Shown piece after piece: positions 15,060-23,557 of a DNA stretch of 64,000 bases. The notes beneath the pieces were generated by a model. That model ran no database searches. It had not been told where the DNA came from and saw only the letters and a list, made by a program, of their open reading frames with translations. Source of the stretch: Streptomyces sp. NBC_01446 (lineage in GTDB: Bacteria > Actinomycetota > Actinomycetes > Streptomycetales > Streptomycetaceae); the NCBI RefSeq assembly GCF_026340095.1, contig NZ_JAPEPO010000001.1:372001-436000 (forward strand), written 5' to 3'. The translations under genes and the position numbers were made by a program. Every line of letters starts with the position of its first letter. The first letter of the stretch is position 1.

Positions 15060-16856
15060 ATGGCATCCCTGCTGCTGTCCCGCCGCGATCTCGAGTTCCT
15101 GCTGTACGAGTGGCTCGACGTCTGCGCGCTCACGTCCCGCGAGCGGTACGCGGACCACTCCCGCGAGACCTTCGACGCGGCGCTCGATCTGAGCGAGCAG
15201 ATCGCGACGCGGCACTTCGCCCCGCACAACAAGAAGAACGACACGCAGGAGCCCACCTTCGACGGGGAGCGGGTCCACATCATCCCCGAGGTGAAGGAGG
15301 CGCTCCGGGTCTTCGGGGAGTCGGGGCTCATCGCGAGCACCATGGACCACGAGGTGGGCGGCGGGCAGCTGCCGTCGGTGGTCGCCGACGCGTGCTTCGC
15401 CTGGTTCCAGGCCGCGAACGTCGGCACGGCCGCGTACCCGTTCCTCACGATGGGCAACGCCAACCTCGTCCTCGCGCACGGCTCGAAGGAGCAGATCGAC
15501 ACCTACGTACGCCCCATGGTGGAGGGCCGCTTCCTGGGCACGATGTGCCTCTCGGAGCCGCAGGCGGGATCGTCGCTCGCCGATGTGCGCACGCGGGCCG
15601 AGCGGCAGGAGGACGGGACGTACCGCCTCTTCGGGAACAAGATGTGGATCTCCGGCGGCGAGCACGAGCTGTCGGAGAACATCGTGCACCTCGTCCTCGC
15701 CAGGACCCCGGACGGGCCGGCCGGTGTGAAGGGCCTGTCGCTGTTCATCGTCCCCAAGGTCCTGGTACGCGAGGACGGTTCGCCGGGCGAGCGCAACGAC
15801 GTGGTCCTGGCGGGCCTCAACCACAAGATGGGCTACCGGGGCACGACGAACACCCTCCTCAACTTCGGTGAGGGCGCCCACCGGCCGGGCGGCGCGCCGG
15901 GCGCCGTCGGGTATCTCGTCGGCGAGGAGAACCGCGGGCTCTCCTACATGTTCCACATGATGAACGAGGCCCGGATCGGCGTCGGCCTGGGCGCCACCGC
16001 GCTCGGCTACACCGGCTATCTGCACGCTCTCGACTACGCCCGCACGCGCCCGCAGGGCCGCCCCCTCACGGGCAAGGACCCGGCCGCGCCGCAGGTCCCG
16101 ATCCTCGGGCACGCCGACGTCCGCAGGATGCTCCTGGCCCAGAAGGCCTACGTGGAGGGGGCGTTGGCGCTCACCCTGTACTGCGGCCGACTCCTCGACG
16201 AGCAGCACACCGGCGCCACGCCCGAGGCCCGCGCGGAGGCCAAGCTGCTGCTCGACGTGCTCACCCCGATTGCGAAGAGCTGGCCCTCGCAGTGGTGCCT
16301 GGAGGCCAACAGCCTCGCGATCCAGGTCCACGGAGGCTACGGCTACACACGCGAGTACAACGTCGAGCAGTTCTACCGCGACAACCGTCTCAACCCCATC
16401 CACGAGGGCACGCACGGCATCCACGGGCTCGATCTGCTCGGCCGCAAGGTCGTCATGGACGGCGGGGCCGGGCTCCGCCTCCTCGTGGAGCGCGTCACCG
16501 CGACGACCGCCCGCGCGGCCGAAGCGGGCGAAGAAGCTGCCGAGTACGGCGCCCGGCTCGACATCGCCCTACGCCGTGCGGTCGCCGTGACCCAGCGCCT
16601 GTGGTCGGCCGGCGACCCGGAGACCGCCCTGGCCAATGCGAGCGTCTACCTCGAAGCCGTCGGGCACGTCGTCGTCGCCTGGATGTGGCTGGAGCAGCTG
16701 CTCGCGGCGGCATCCGGCACGGAGGCCGTCCACGAGGGCAAGCGCGGCGCGTGCCGATACTTCTTCCGGCATGAACTGCCCAAGACTGACGCCCAGTTCA
16801 GCCTTCTGGAGTCCCTGGACCGGACAGCTGTCGATCTCGCGGAGGACGCCTTCTGA
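15060..16856 (+). CDS. Acyl-CoA dehydrogenase, long form with C-terminal extension
   Basis: This 598-residue flavoenzyme is of the type with an extra C-terminal helical domain (DmdC-like/AidB-like length). It catalyses alpha,beta-dehydrogenation of an acyl-CoA, passing electrons to ETF. The FAD-binding segment MCLSEPQAGSSLADVRT, the KMWISGGEHEL segment and the active-site EGTHGIHG (Glu as catalytic base in the usual place) are visible. The ATG at 15060 is preceded by a weak GGAG. An inverted repeat upstream suggests repression. It overlaps the convergent DUF6629 gene by 59 bases. The substrate is unknown. Confidence 0.88.
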   Translation: MASLLLSRRDLEFLLYEWLDVCALTSRERYADHSRETFDAALDLSEQIATRHFAPHNKKNDTQEPTFDGERVHIIPEVKEALRVFGESGLIASTMDHEVGGGQLPSVVADACFAWFQAANVGTAAYPFLTMGNANLVLAHGSKEQIDTYVRPMVEGRFLGTMCLSEPQAGSSLADVRTRAERQEDGTYRLFGNKMWISGGEHELSENIVHLVLARTPDGPAGVKGLSLFIVPKVLVREDGSPGERNDVVLAGLNHKMGYRGTTNTLLNFGEGAHRPGGAPGAVGYLVGEENRGLSYMFHMMNEARIGVGLGATALGYTGYLHALDYARTRPQGRPLTGKDPAAPQVPILGHADVRRMLLAQKAYVEGALALTLYCGRLLDEQHTGATPEARAEAKLLLDVLTPIAKSWPSQWCLEANSLAIQVHGGYGYTREYNVEQFYRDNRLNPIHEGTHGIHGLDLLGRKVVMDGGAGLRLLVERVTATTARAAEAGEEAAEYGARLDIALRRAVAVTQRLWSAGDPETALANASVYLEAVGHVVVAWMWLEQLLAAASGTEAVHEGKRGACRYFFRHELPKTDAQFSLLESLDRTAVDLAEDAF

Positions 16857-17481
16857 CCGCCTGACCGGCGCTCCGGCCCGTCCACCACAAAAGGGCGACG
16901 GAGCAGACGGCCGCGAAGGCGCACCACGTCGAGATGAACTCCCACCGCCACAGCGCGACACACACCGCCGCGCCGGCCGCGACCAGCACACCGAGCAGTA
17001 CGAGGCCGCGGTCGGCGGACAGGAGCAGGGAGCCGACCGTGGCCAGAAGGTACCCGGCGACCAGGAGCCCGGCGTGCGGCAGGCCGAGGGCGTACCCGAC
17101 GGTGTGCCCGCGGATCTCGGCGGTCACGGTGCGGGTCGCCAGCGCGTACGCGAGTCCCGCCGCGGTCACGGCCCCGGCCGCGAGCGGGATCAGCAGCCGC
17201 CCGCGGGCCCGCCGGGGCGCCGCGCACACCACCCCGGCGGGCACCCACAGGGCCAGGACCGGAAGGGCGATCACGGCCCAGGCGAGGGTGGCCGAACCCG
17301 TCCCGCCACCGGACCGCCGCAGGACGGACTCGACGATCTGATGGGCGCCGAGCAACAGAGGCAGCGCCGCGAGCGGCAGGTCGCGGGGCCGTCGCGCGCG
17401 GACCGTCCGTACGACGCAGACGGCACCCACGGCGGCGATCGCGGTGCCCGCCACGAGATCGGCCGTCGCGCTCCAGCACAT
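16798..17481 (-). CDS. DUF6629-type multi-pass membrane protein
   Basis: This 227-residue protein has about seven hydrophobic segments and begins MCWSATADLVAGTAIAAVGA, a start I recognise from the actinobacterial DUF6629 family. The first segment is followed by RRPRDLPLAALPLLLGAHQ, a typical loop. No function is known. Its 3' end overlaps the 3' end of the acyl-CoA dehydrogenase gene. The last 25 residues are Arg/Pro-rich and cytoplasmic. Confidence 0.75.
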   Translation of the reverse strand: MCWSATADLVAGTAIAAVGAVCVVRTVRARRPRDLPLAALPLLLGAHQIVESVLRRSGGGTGSATLAWAVIALPVLALWVPAGVVCAAPRRARGRLLIPLAAGAVTAAGLAYALATRTVTAEIRGHTVGYALGLPHAGLLVAGYLLATVGSLLLSADRGLVLLGVLVAAGAAVCVALWRWEFISTWCAFAAVCSVALLWWTGRSAGQAVRRRPPRDRQLSGPGTPEG

Positions 17482-17623
17482 GCCACATCACCACGGTTCC
17501 GGGTCGTGCGCGCCGACGCCCGTCGCCGTCCGCAGTGCGGCCACGCTACGACGCTGCGGGCAGCGGCCCGCCGCGCCGACACGGGAGCGCCGGGGTCACA
17601 CGGCCGATCACCCCAACGGTGGC

Positions 17624-18307
17624 CTACTGCGCCCAGAGCCCTCGCACGTGCCCGAGGTGGCGGGTCATCACGGCGCGCACCGCCTCCTCGTCGCGGGCGA
17701 CCAGGGCGTCGAGGATCTCCAGGTGCTCCTCGGCCGACGCCTCCAGGCGGCCCGCCTCGACCAGCGCGTTCAGCCCGTAGAGCCGGGAACGCTTGCGCAG
17801 GTCGCCGACCACCTCGACCAGGTGCTCGTTGCCGGAGAGGGCGAGCAGCCCCAGGTGGAAACGGATGTCCGCCTCGACGTACGCGATGAGGTCACCGGCC
17901 ACCGCCGCGTCGACGATCTCCCGCGCGACCGGCCGCAGCGCCTCCAGCGCCGCGAGGTCGGCGGTGGTGGCGAGTTCCGCCGTGGTCGGGATCTCGATCA
18001 GCGAGCGGATGTGCTTGTACTCGTCGAGCTGCTTCTCGGAGACTGCCGTGACCCGGAAGCCCTTGTTCGGCACCGCGTCGACGAGACCTTCCTTCGCGAG
18101 GTCGAGCATGGCCTCGCGCACCGGGGTCGCGGACACCCCGAACCGGACGGCGAGGGTCGGCGCCGAGTACACCTCGCCCGCCCGCAGCTCACCGGCGATC
18201 AGCGCGGCGCGCAGCGCGTCGGCGACCCGCTCGCGGTAGCTGCTGCGCGTCCCGCCGAGGCTGGGCAGGGCGGGAGCGGCGGACGGGGCGCTGCGCCGGT
18301 CGGCCAT
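17624..18307 (-). CDS. GntR-family (FadR/FCD) regulator of hydroxyproline catabolism
   Basis: This 227-residue regulator has an N-terminal winged helix (about 22-90, APTLAVRFGVSATPVREAML) and an FCD ligand domain (about 95-220, with the metal-binding D..FH and later His residues visible in ADIRFHLGL and MTRHLGH). It is the last gene on the strand of the hydroxyproline operon, and a perfect palindrome GTGACATGTCAC sits 17 bases upstream of its ATG. The same motif recurs at two other promoters in the operon, so it probably controls them all. The ligand is inferred, not shown. Confidence 0.88.
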   Translation of the reverse strand: MADRRSAPSAAPALPSLGGTRSSYRERVADALRAALIAGELRAGEVYSAPTLAVRFGVSATPVREAMLDLAKEGLVDAVPNKGFRVTAVSEKQLDEYKHIRSLIEIPTTAELATTADLAALEALRPVAREIVDAAVAGDLIAYVEADIRFHLGLLALSGNEHLVEVVGDLRKRSRLYGLNALVEAGRLEASAEEHLEILDALVARDEEAVRAVMTRHLGHVRGLWAQ

Positions 18308-18323
18308 GGGGTGGTCCTCCTAG

Positions 18324-18335
18324 GTGACATGTCAC
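18324..18335. promoter_or_regulatory. GntR operator copy 1, GTGACATGTCAC
   Basis: A perfect 12-bp palindrome directly upstream of the gntR start (18307). It matches the copies at 20422 (11 of 12) and 23464 (9 of 12, other strand). Confidence 0.7.
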
Positions 18336-18362
18336 GTTCCACAAGTATCCCGTGGCGGGTGG

Positions 18363-18438
18363 AGTGCTGCGGGACGGGCGCTACGGAACGGGTGTTGCGG
18401 GACAGGTGTTGCGGGACAGGTGGCTGTTACGGGACTGG
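18363..18438. repeat. Degenerate short tandem repeats between gntR and the epimerase gene
   Basis: Five to six imperfect copies of a 14-18 base unit related to TGTTGCGGGACAGG. Two adjacent copies are exact; the others are GTGCTGCGGGACGGG-like and TGTTACGGGACTGG-like. The function is unknown; it may be slippage-generated. Confidence 0.6.
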
Positions 18439-18440
18439 CA

Positions 18441-19442
18441 CTACAGGACGAAGCCCGCCGGAAAGGGGTCGTCCGGATCGAGCAGGTACTGGGCCGTGCC
18501 GGTCACCCACGCGCGGCCGGTGAAGCTCGGGAGCACTGCCGGGGTCCCGGCCACGTCGGTGGTGCCGAGCAGCCGGCCGGTGAACTGGGTGCCGATGAAC
18601 GACTCGTTCACGAACTCCGTGTGCAACGGCAGTTCACCGCGCGCGTACAGCTGGGCCATGCGCGCGCTCGTTCCCGTACCGCAGGGCGAGCGGTCGAACC
18701 AGCCGGGGTGGATCGCCATCGCATGCCGGGAGTACCGGGCGGTCGCCCCGGGCGCGTACAGATGGACGTGATGGCAGCCGCGGATGGACGGATCCTCGGG
18801 GTGTACGGGCTCGTCCTTGGCGTTGATCGCGTCCATCAGCGCGAGACCCGCCGCGAGGATGTCGTCCTTGCGTTCGCGCTCGAAGGGCAGACCGAACCGG
18901 TCGAGCGGCAGGATCGCGTAGAAGTTGCCGCCGTAGGCCAGGTCGTACGTGACCGTGCGTCCGTCGGCGAGCGTGATCTCGCGGTCGAGGCCGACGGAGA
19001 ACGACGGCACGTTCCGCAGGGTGACGGACTTCGCCGCGCCGTTCTCCACGGCGACGTCGGCGACGACGAGCCCGGCGGGCGTGTCGAGGCGGATGGTGGT
19101 GACCGGTTCGACGACCTCGACCATGCCCGTCTCCACGAGGACGGTGGCGACGCCGATCGTCCCGTGCCCGCACATCGGGAGGTAGCCGGAGACCTCGATG
19201 TAGATGACTCCGTAGTCGCAGTCGGGCCTGGTCGGCGGCTGGAGGATCGCTCCGCTCATCGCGGCGTGCCCGCGCGGCTCGTTCATCAGGAGCTGCTTGA
19301 TGTCGTCGCGGTGCTCACGGAAGTACAGGCGGCGTTCGTTCATCGTGGCGCCGGGGACGGTTCCGATGCCGCCGGTGATCACCCGTGTCGGCATGCCCTC
19401 GGTGTGCGAGTCGACCGCGTGCAGGACGAGTTTGCTGCGCAT
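18441..19442 (-). CDS. 4-hydroxyproline 2-epimerase (proline racemase family)
   Basis: This 333-residue cytoplasmic enzyme of the proline racemase family has both catalytic cysteines: MCGHGTIG (about residue 90) and DRSPCGTGTSAR (about residue 253). Two cysteines mark a racemase/epimerase; a Thr in place of the second would mark a dehydratase. With the dehydrogenase subunits and DapA-like gene upstream, it should interconvert trans-4-hydroxy-L-proline and cis-4-hydroxy-D-proline. It starts at an ATG at 19442, 59 bases after the upstream gene. Confidence 0.87.
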   Translation of the reverse strand: MRSKLVLHAVDSHTEGMPTRVITGGIGTVPGATMNERRLYFREHRDDIKQLLMNEPRGHAAMSGAILQPPTRPDCDYGVIYIEVSGYLPMCGHGTIGVATVLVETGMVEVVEPVTTIRLDTPAGLVVADVAVENGAAKSVTLRNVPSFSVGLDREITLADGRTVTYDLAYGGNFYAILPLDRFGLPFERERKDDILAAGLALMDAINAKDEPVHPEDPSIRGCHHVHLYAPGATARYSRHAMAIHPGWFDRSPCGTGTSARMAQLYARGELPLHTEFVNESFIGTQFTGRLLGTTDVAGTPAVLPSFTGRAWVTGTAQYLLDPDDPFPAGFVL

Positions 19443-19501
19443 GTCGGAAGCTGCTCCCTGGAAGTGGATGCGGTGGACGTGTGCGAGTGCGGTCGCGTGG
19501 T

Positions 19502-20398
19502 TCAGACGAGGCCGGCGGCGACCGCCTGTTCGGTGGCGGCGCGTACGGCCTTCTCCTGGTCCGGCAGAAGAGGCATGCGCGGCGGGCGGCAGGGGCCTCC
19601 GTGGCGGCCGATCATGTCCATGGACAGCTTGATGGCCTGGACGAACTCGGGGCGCGAGTCCCAGCGCAGGAGCGGGTGGAGCTGCCGGTAGAGGGTGGTC
19701 GCGGTGGCGAGGTCGCCGGAGACGGCGGAGCGGTACAGCTCGACGGACGCGGCGGGCAGCATGTTGGGGTACCCGGCGATCCAGCCCTTGGCGCCGGCCA
19801 GGGCCAGTTCGAGCAGGACGTCGTCGGCGCCGATCAACAGGTCGAGTTCGGGGGCGAGTTCGGCGATGCGGTACGCCCGCCGCACGTCTCCCGAGAACTC
19901 CTTGACCCCGCGGACGAATCCCTCGTGGTGCAGTTTCGCGAGCAGTTCCGGCACCAGGTCGACCTTGGTGTCGACGGGGTTGTTGTAAGCGACGACGGGG
20001 AGGCCCACCGCGGCGACCGCTTCGTAGTGGGCGAGGACGGAACGCTCGTCGGCGCGGTAGGCGTTGGGCGGGAGCAGCATCACGGAGGCGCAGCCGGCGT
20101 CCTTGGCCTGCTCGGCCCAGCGACTGGCCTCGGCGGAGCCGTAGGCGGCGACGCCGGGCATCACGCGCTGGCCGCCGATCGCGGCGACGGCCGTCTCGAC
20201 GACCTTGGCACGCTCCTCCGGCGTGAGCACCTGGTACTCGCCGAGCGAGCCGTTGGGCACGACTCCGTCGCAGCCGTTCTCGACGAGCCAGGCACAATGC
20301 TCGGCGAACTTGGCGTAGTTGACGGAGAGGTCGTCGTTCAGCGGGAGTGGTGTGGCTACGAGGACGCCGTGCCAGGGGCTGCGCTGTGGCGTGGTCAT
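19502..20398 (-). CDS. DapA-family 1-pyrroline-4-hydroxy-2-carboxylate deaminase
   Basis: This 298-residue TIM-barrel protein of the DHDPS/NAL superfamily has the Schiff-base lysine in RGVKEFSG and the active-site tyrosine in PVVAYNNPV. The Gly-rich GSLGEYQVL replaces the usual GTTGE. In hydroxyproline degradation this enzyme deaminates and dehydrates pyrroline-4-hydroxy-2-carboxylate to 2-oxoglutarate semialdehyde. The ATG at 20398 has GAGGAG 9 bases upstream, better than the two in-frame ATGs further 5'. A GTGACATGGCAC operator copy lies 24 bases upstream of it. Confidence 0.83.
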   Translation of the reverse strand: MTTPQRSPWHGVLVATPLPLNDDLSVNYAKFAEHCAWLVENGCDGVVPNGSLGEYQVLTPEERAKVVETAVAAIGGQRVMPGVAAYGSAEASRWAEQAKDAGCASVMLLPPNAYRADERSVLAHYEAVAAVGLPVVAYNNPVDTKVDLVPELLAKLHHEGFVRGVKEFSGDVRRAYRIAELAPELDLLIGADDVLLELALAGAKGWIAGYPNMLPAASVELYRSAVSGDLATATTLYRQLHPLLRWDSRPEFVQAIKLSMDMIGRHGGPCRPPRMPLLPDQEKAVRAATEQAVAAGLV

Positions 20399-20421
20399 GG
20401 GCTGAGTCTCCTCTGTGGCGT

Positions 20422-20433
20422 GTGACATGGCAC
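20422..20433. promoter_or_regulatory. GntR operator copy 2, GTGACATGGCAC
   Basis: Eleven of 12 bases match the perfect palindrome at 18324. It lies just upstream of the DapA-like gene, suggesting an internal promoter in the operon. Confidence 0.6.
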
Positions 20434-20458
20434 TGATGGACACGGGTGTCCGGTCGGA

Positions 20459-20506
20459 GGTCTGATGGATGTCCGGTCTTATGGATGTCCGGTCTGATGG
20501 ATGCGG
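20459..20506. repeat. Three 16-bp tandem repeats
   Basis: Units at 20459-20474, 20475-20490 and 20491-20506, with consensus GGTCTGATGGATGTCC and one to three changes per copy. They lie in the gap between the FAD oxidoreductase stop and the DapA-like promoter. Confidence 0.75.
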
Positions 20507-20527
20507 CCGCCGGAGGGGCGTCCGGGC

Positions 20528-21967
20528 TCACTCGTCGGGCAGGTCCTCCCCCGCCCGAGCGAGCACGCCGAGCGGTACGGGTCGGGCGAACGGCCTTCTG
20601 GACGGGACCGGTTCGCATCCCGTCAGCCCGGCGACAGCCGGTCCGCACATGCGGCCCTGACACCAGCCCATACCGGCTCGGGTCAGCAGTTTCACGGTGC
20701 GCGCGTCCGTGGCCCCGAGCTCGCCGACCGCCTCACGGATCGCGGAGGCCGGCACGTCCTCGCAGCGGCACACGACGGTGTCGTCGGTGACCTGCTCGGC
20801 CCAGTGCGCACGCGGCGCGAAGGCGGCGTCTAGGGAGGTGCTGAACTTTCTGGTCTTCGCACGGGACTTGGCGGCGGCCTCCCACGCGCGCGGGTCGGGT
20901 TCGCGCCCCGCGAGGCGTGCCGCGGCGGAGCACCCCGCGATATGGCCCTCGGCGAGCGAGAGGGCGGCGCCGCCCACGCCGGTGGCCTCGCCCGCGGCCC
21001 ACACTCCGTGGACGTCGGTGCGCTGCTCGTCGTCCGCGGCCACGGCCGTCCCTTCGAGGCGGCAGCCGAGCGTCTCGGCGAGGTCGGTGTGCGGCAGCAG
21101 GCCGTGGCCGACGGCGAGGGTGTCGCAGGCGATGACGTGCTCGGAGCCCGGCACGACGCGCCCGTCGCGGTCGAGCGCGGCAACGCTGACGGCTTCGAGC
21201 GCACCGTCGCCCTGCGCTTCCACGACGGCGTGCCGGGCCTTCAACCGTACGCGGCGGCGCATCAGTTCAGCCACGTAACCGGCCCCTTCGACAAGCTTGT
21301 CCGGGTGGACGGCGAACGTCCTCGCGTGCCGGGCGACGCCCTGCGCCCCGGCGGACTCGACGAGCGCGGCGACCTCCGCACCGGCCGCGGCCAGTCCGGC
21401 GGCGACCGGCAGCAGCAGCGGCCCCGTGCCCGCCACGACGGCCGTACGCCCCTGGAGCACGAGTCCGCCCTTGAGCATGGCCTGCGCGCCGCCGGCGGTG
21501 ATCACGCCCGGCAGGGTCCAGCCCGGGAAGGGCAGCACCTTCTCGTAGGCGCCGGTCGCCAGGACGACGGCGTCCGCGCGCACCACGGACGGCTCCTCCT
21601 GGGCCGGGCCGTGCAGCGCGTGGACGAGGAAGCCGGATGTCTCCTCGAGCCGTTCCACGCACCACACATGATGATCCGTCAGGTGGGTGACGCGGCCCGC
21701 CGCGATCTGTGCGGCCAGGCCGTCCCGCAGCCGCTCCCAGGTCCGCCACTGATGGTGGAGCGCCTGCGGGCGGCGGGCACCCAGTTCCTCGGCGGGCTGG
21801 CGGTAGAACTGGCCGCCGGCCTGCGCGCCCGCGTCGATCAGCGTCACGCGGCTCCCGCGGACGGCCGCGGCGAGTGCGGCGGCGAGCCCCGCGGGCCCGG
21901 CCCCGATCACCGCGAGCGAGGGACACGCCGTGCCGCCATCGGCGCCTTCATGAGGACTACGGCTCAT
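20528..21967 (-). CDS. Hydroxyproline dehydrogenase FAD/NAD subunit with C-terminal BFD-like 2Fe-2S domain
   Basis: This 479-residue flavoprotein has an N-terminal FAD motif (VIGAGPAGLAAALA, about 20-33), a central second dinucleotide fold (VVAGTGPLLLPVAAGL), and a C-terminal BFD-like domain. The cysteines CRCEDV and GWCQGRMCGP near residues 395 and 430 could ligate a 2Fe-2S cluster. This is the large subunit of the heteromeric D-hydroxyproline (or opine/octopine-type) dehydrogenases. It starts at the ATG that overlaps the stop of the 2Fe-2S subunit gene (ATGA). The open frame extending upstream is a shadow. Confidence 0.86.
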   Translation of the reverse strand: MSRSPHEGADGGTACPSLAVIGAGPAGLAAALAAAVRGSRVTLIDAGAQAGGQFYRQPAEELGARRPQALHHQWRTWERLRDGLAAQIAAGRVTHLTDHHVWCVERLEETSGFLVHALHGPAQEEPSVVRADAVVLATGAYEKVLPFPGWTLPGVITAGGAQAMLKGGLVLQGRTAVVAGTGPLLLPVAAGLAAAGAEVAALVESAGAQGVARHARTFAVHPDKLVEGAGYVAELMRRRVRLKARHAVVEAQGDGALEAVSVAALDRDGRVVPGSEHVIACDTLAVGHGLLPHTDLAETLGCRLEGTAVAADDEQRTDVHGVWAAGEATGVGGAALSLAEGHIAGCSAAARLAGREPDPRAWEAAAKSRAKTRKFSTSLDAAFAPRAHWAEQVTDDTVVCRCEDVPASAIREAVGELGATDARTVKLLTRAGMGWCQGRMCGPAVAGLTGCEPVPSRRPFARPVPLGVLARAGEDLPDE

Positions 21968-22266
21968 CGCTCCTCCCCGCCCACCACGTGCTCGTGGCCC
22001 GTGCCGTGCTGGGTACGGATGTCGTCGCCGGGTTCTGCCCGTACGAGGCAAGCCCGTTGGTTGGGGCGGCCGTTGACGGTCACGAGGCAGTCGAAGCAGA
22101 CGCCGATGCCGCAGAAGACTCCCCGCGGCTCGCCCGTGCCGCGCGTGGTGCGCCAGGCGGTGACGCCCGCCGACCACAGTGCCGCGGCGACGGTCTGCCC
22201 GGGCAGCACCGCGACCTGCGCGCCGTCGAAGGTGACGGTGTACGCGGGCCCGGGCTCGGCCCTCAC
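21964..22266 (-). CDS. 2Fe-2S ferredoxin-like subunit of hydroxyproline dehydrogenase
   Basis: This 100-residue protein carries a plant-type 2Fe-2S pattern CGIGVCFDC followed by a cysteine in NQRAC. It is the small subunit that passes electrons between the two flavoprotein subunits of heterotrimeric dehydrogenases. It overlaps the downstream FAD subunit gene by 4 bases and lies 26 bases after the oxidase-like subunit gene. Such a triplet is known for D-hydroxyproline and opine dehydrogenases. Confidence 0.87.
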   Translation of the reverse strand: MRAEPGPAYTVTFDGAQVAVLPGQTVAAALWSAGVTAWRTTRGTGEPRGVFCGIGVCFDCLVTVNGRPNQRACLVRAEPGDDIRTQHGTGHEHVVGGEER

Positions 22267-22292
22267 AAGATCCAGTGGTGTGCGCTTGCTGT

Positions 22293-23459
22293 TCAGGACG
22301 CCTCCTCGGGGAACCGGTCAGGGCGGAACGGCGCGAGCGCGGGATCCGGCCCTGCGCCACCGAGCGCTCCGGCGATCAAGTGCCCTGTTCCCGTGGCGAG
22401 TCCGATGCCGGCGCCCTCGTGCCCGCAGGCGTGGAAGAGGCCGGGCACGCGCGCGTCCGGGCCGATCGCCGGCAGATGATCCGGCATGTACGGGCGGAAA
22501 CCCAGGTAGGACCGCATCACTCGGACGCTCTCCAGGAAGGGGAACAGCCGTGCCGCCCCCGCCGCGAGGGACCGTACGACGGGCAGCGAGAACGTGCGGT
22601 CGAAGCCGACGCGTTCGCGGCTCGCGCCGATCAGCACGGGACCGGCCGCGGTGCCCTCGACGACCGGTGAGGTCTGCAGTGCGGCGGAGTCGCTGGCGAC
22701 GTCGGCCACATAGTCGGCGGCGTAGACCTTGTGCCGGACCAGGCGCGGCAGCGGCTCGGTGACGAGGACGAAGCCGCGCCGCGGCAGCACCGGCAGCCGG
22801 ACCCCGGCGAGTGCGGCCAGCTCGCCGCCCCAGGTGCCGGCCGCGTTCACGACGGCGGGGGCGTGGATCTCGCCCCGGCCGGTACGGACGCCACGTACGG
22901 AACCGTCCGCCGACCGGAGCACTTCGGTGACGGGTGCGCCGGTCAGCAGCCGTGCTCCCGCCGCGCGCGCGAGCCGTACGAGGTGTGCTGCGGCCAGTGT
23001 GGGCATCACCTGGGCGTCCTGCGGGTAGTGGACGCCGCCCGGCATTCCGGGGGCGAGTTCCGGTTCAAGATCGTAGAGCTCGTCGGCCGTGACGGCGCGC
23101 GCGTCGACACCGGCGTGGCGCTGCTCCACGGCGAACTTCTCCAGTGCCGCGAGGCCTTCGGCGGACGACGCCACGACGACTCCGCCCTTGGCCTCGAACT
23201 CGACGGCCTCGGCCGCCCCCGGCTCTGCTGTGAGTTCGGACCACAACCGGGAGGAAAGCAGGGCGAGTTCGAGCTCGGGGCCGGGTTCCTTGTCGGAGAC
23301 GAGCAGGTTCCCCTCTCCCGCGCCGGTGGTGCCCCCGGCCACGGCGCCCCGGTCCACCAGGGCGACGGAATGCCCCGCCCGCGCCGCGTAGAGGGCACAG
23401 GCGGCGCCCACCATTCCGGCGCCGACCACTACAACATCGCAGGTCAGCCGCGTAGTCAC
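22293..23459 (-). CDS. D-amino-acid-oxidase-fold subunit (D-hydroxyproline dehydrogenase catalytic subunit)
   Basis: This 388-residue DAO-family flavoprotein is the first gene of the operon. It has the N-terminal FAD motif VVVVGAGMVGAACALYAARAG, the GGTTGAGEGNLL segment and the C-terminal CGHEGAGIGLATGTGHLIA, typical of the family. It should oxidise cis-4-hydroxy-D-proline to the pyrroline, with electrons leaving through the two downstream subunits. The start at 23459 is followed upstream by an operator-like sequence at 23464. Glycine oxidase or opine oxidase are alternatives if the operon is considered gene by gene. Confidence 0.84.
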   Translation of the reverse strand: MTTRLTCDVVVVGAGMVGAACALYAARAGHSVALVDRGAVAGGTTGAGEGNLLVSDKEPGPELELALLSSRLWSELTAEPGAAEAVEFEAKGGVVVASSAEGLAALEKFAVEQRHAGVDARAVTADELYDLEPELAPGMPGGVHYPQDAQVMPTLAAAHLVRLARAAGARLLTGAPVTEVLRSADGSVRGVRTGRGEIHAPAVVNAAGTWGGELAALAGVRLPVLPRRGFVLVTEPLPRLVRHKVYAADYVADVASDSAALQTSPVVEGTAAGPVLIGASRERVGFDRTFSLPVVRSLAAGAARLFPFLESVRVMRSYLGFRPYMPDHLPAIGPDARVPGLFHACGHEGAGIGLATGTGHLIAGALGGAGPDPALAPFRPDRFPEEAS

Positions 23460-23463
23460 GGCA

Positions 23464-23475
23464 GTACTATGTCAC
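23464..23475. promoter_or_regulatory. GntR operator copy 3, upstream of the hydroxyproline operon
   Basis: On the minus strand it reads GTGACATAGTAC, 9 of 12 identical to the perfect copy at 18324, and adjoins the first gene's start codon. ATGTCAC followed by GTTCC is shared with the copy at 18324 (plus strand). Confidence 0.55.
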
Positions 23476-23557
23476 ATGTTCCCAAGGGCGCCAAGGGTCA
23501 TTAGGCTGACGGGCAGCTCAGCCGAAACCACTACGGAACACTGCAGAAGGGTGCACC

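Noticed and set aside
14307..16424. 705-residue minus-strand open frame across the acyl-CoA dehydrogenase gene
   Set aside because: It is antisense to a clear acyl-CoA dehydrogenase, has low-complexity Arg/Gly/Val composition and no family motif; such frames are common in high-GC DNA.
18363..18438. Short repeats considered as a CRISPR array
   Set aside because: Units are only 14-18 bases, adjacent with no spacers, and degenerate; no cas gene is present in the window.
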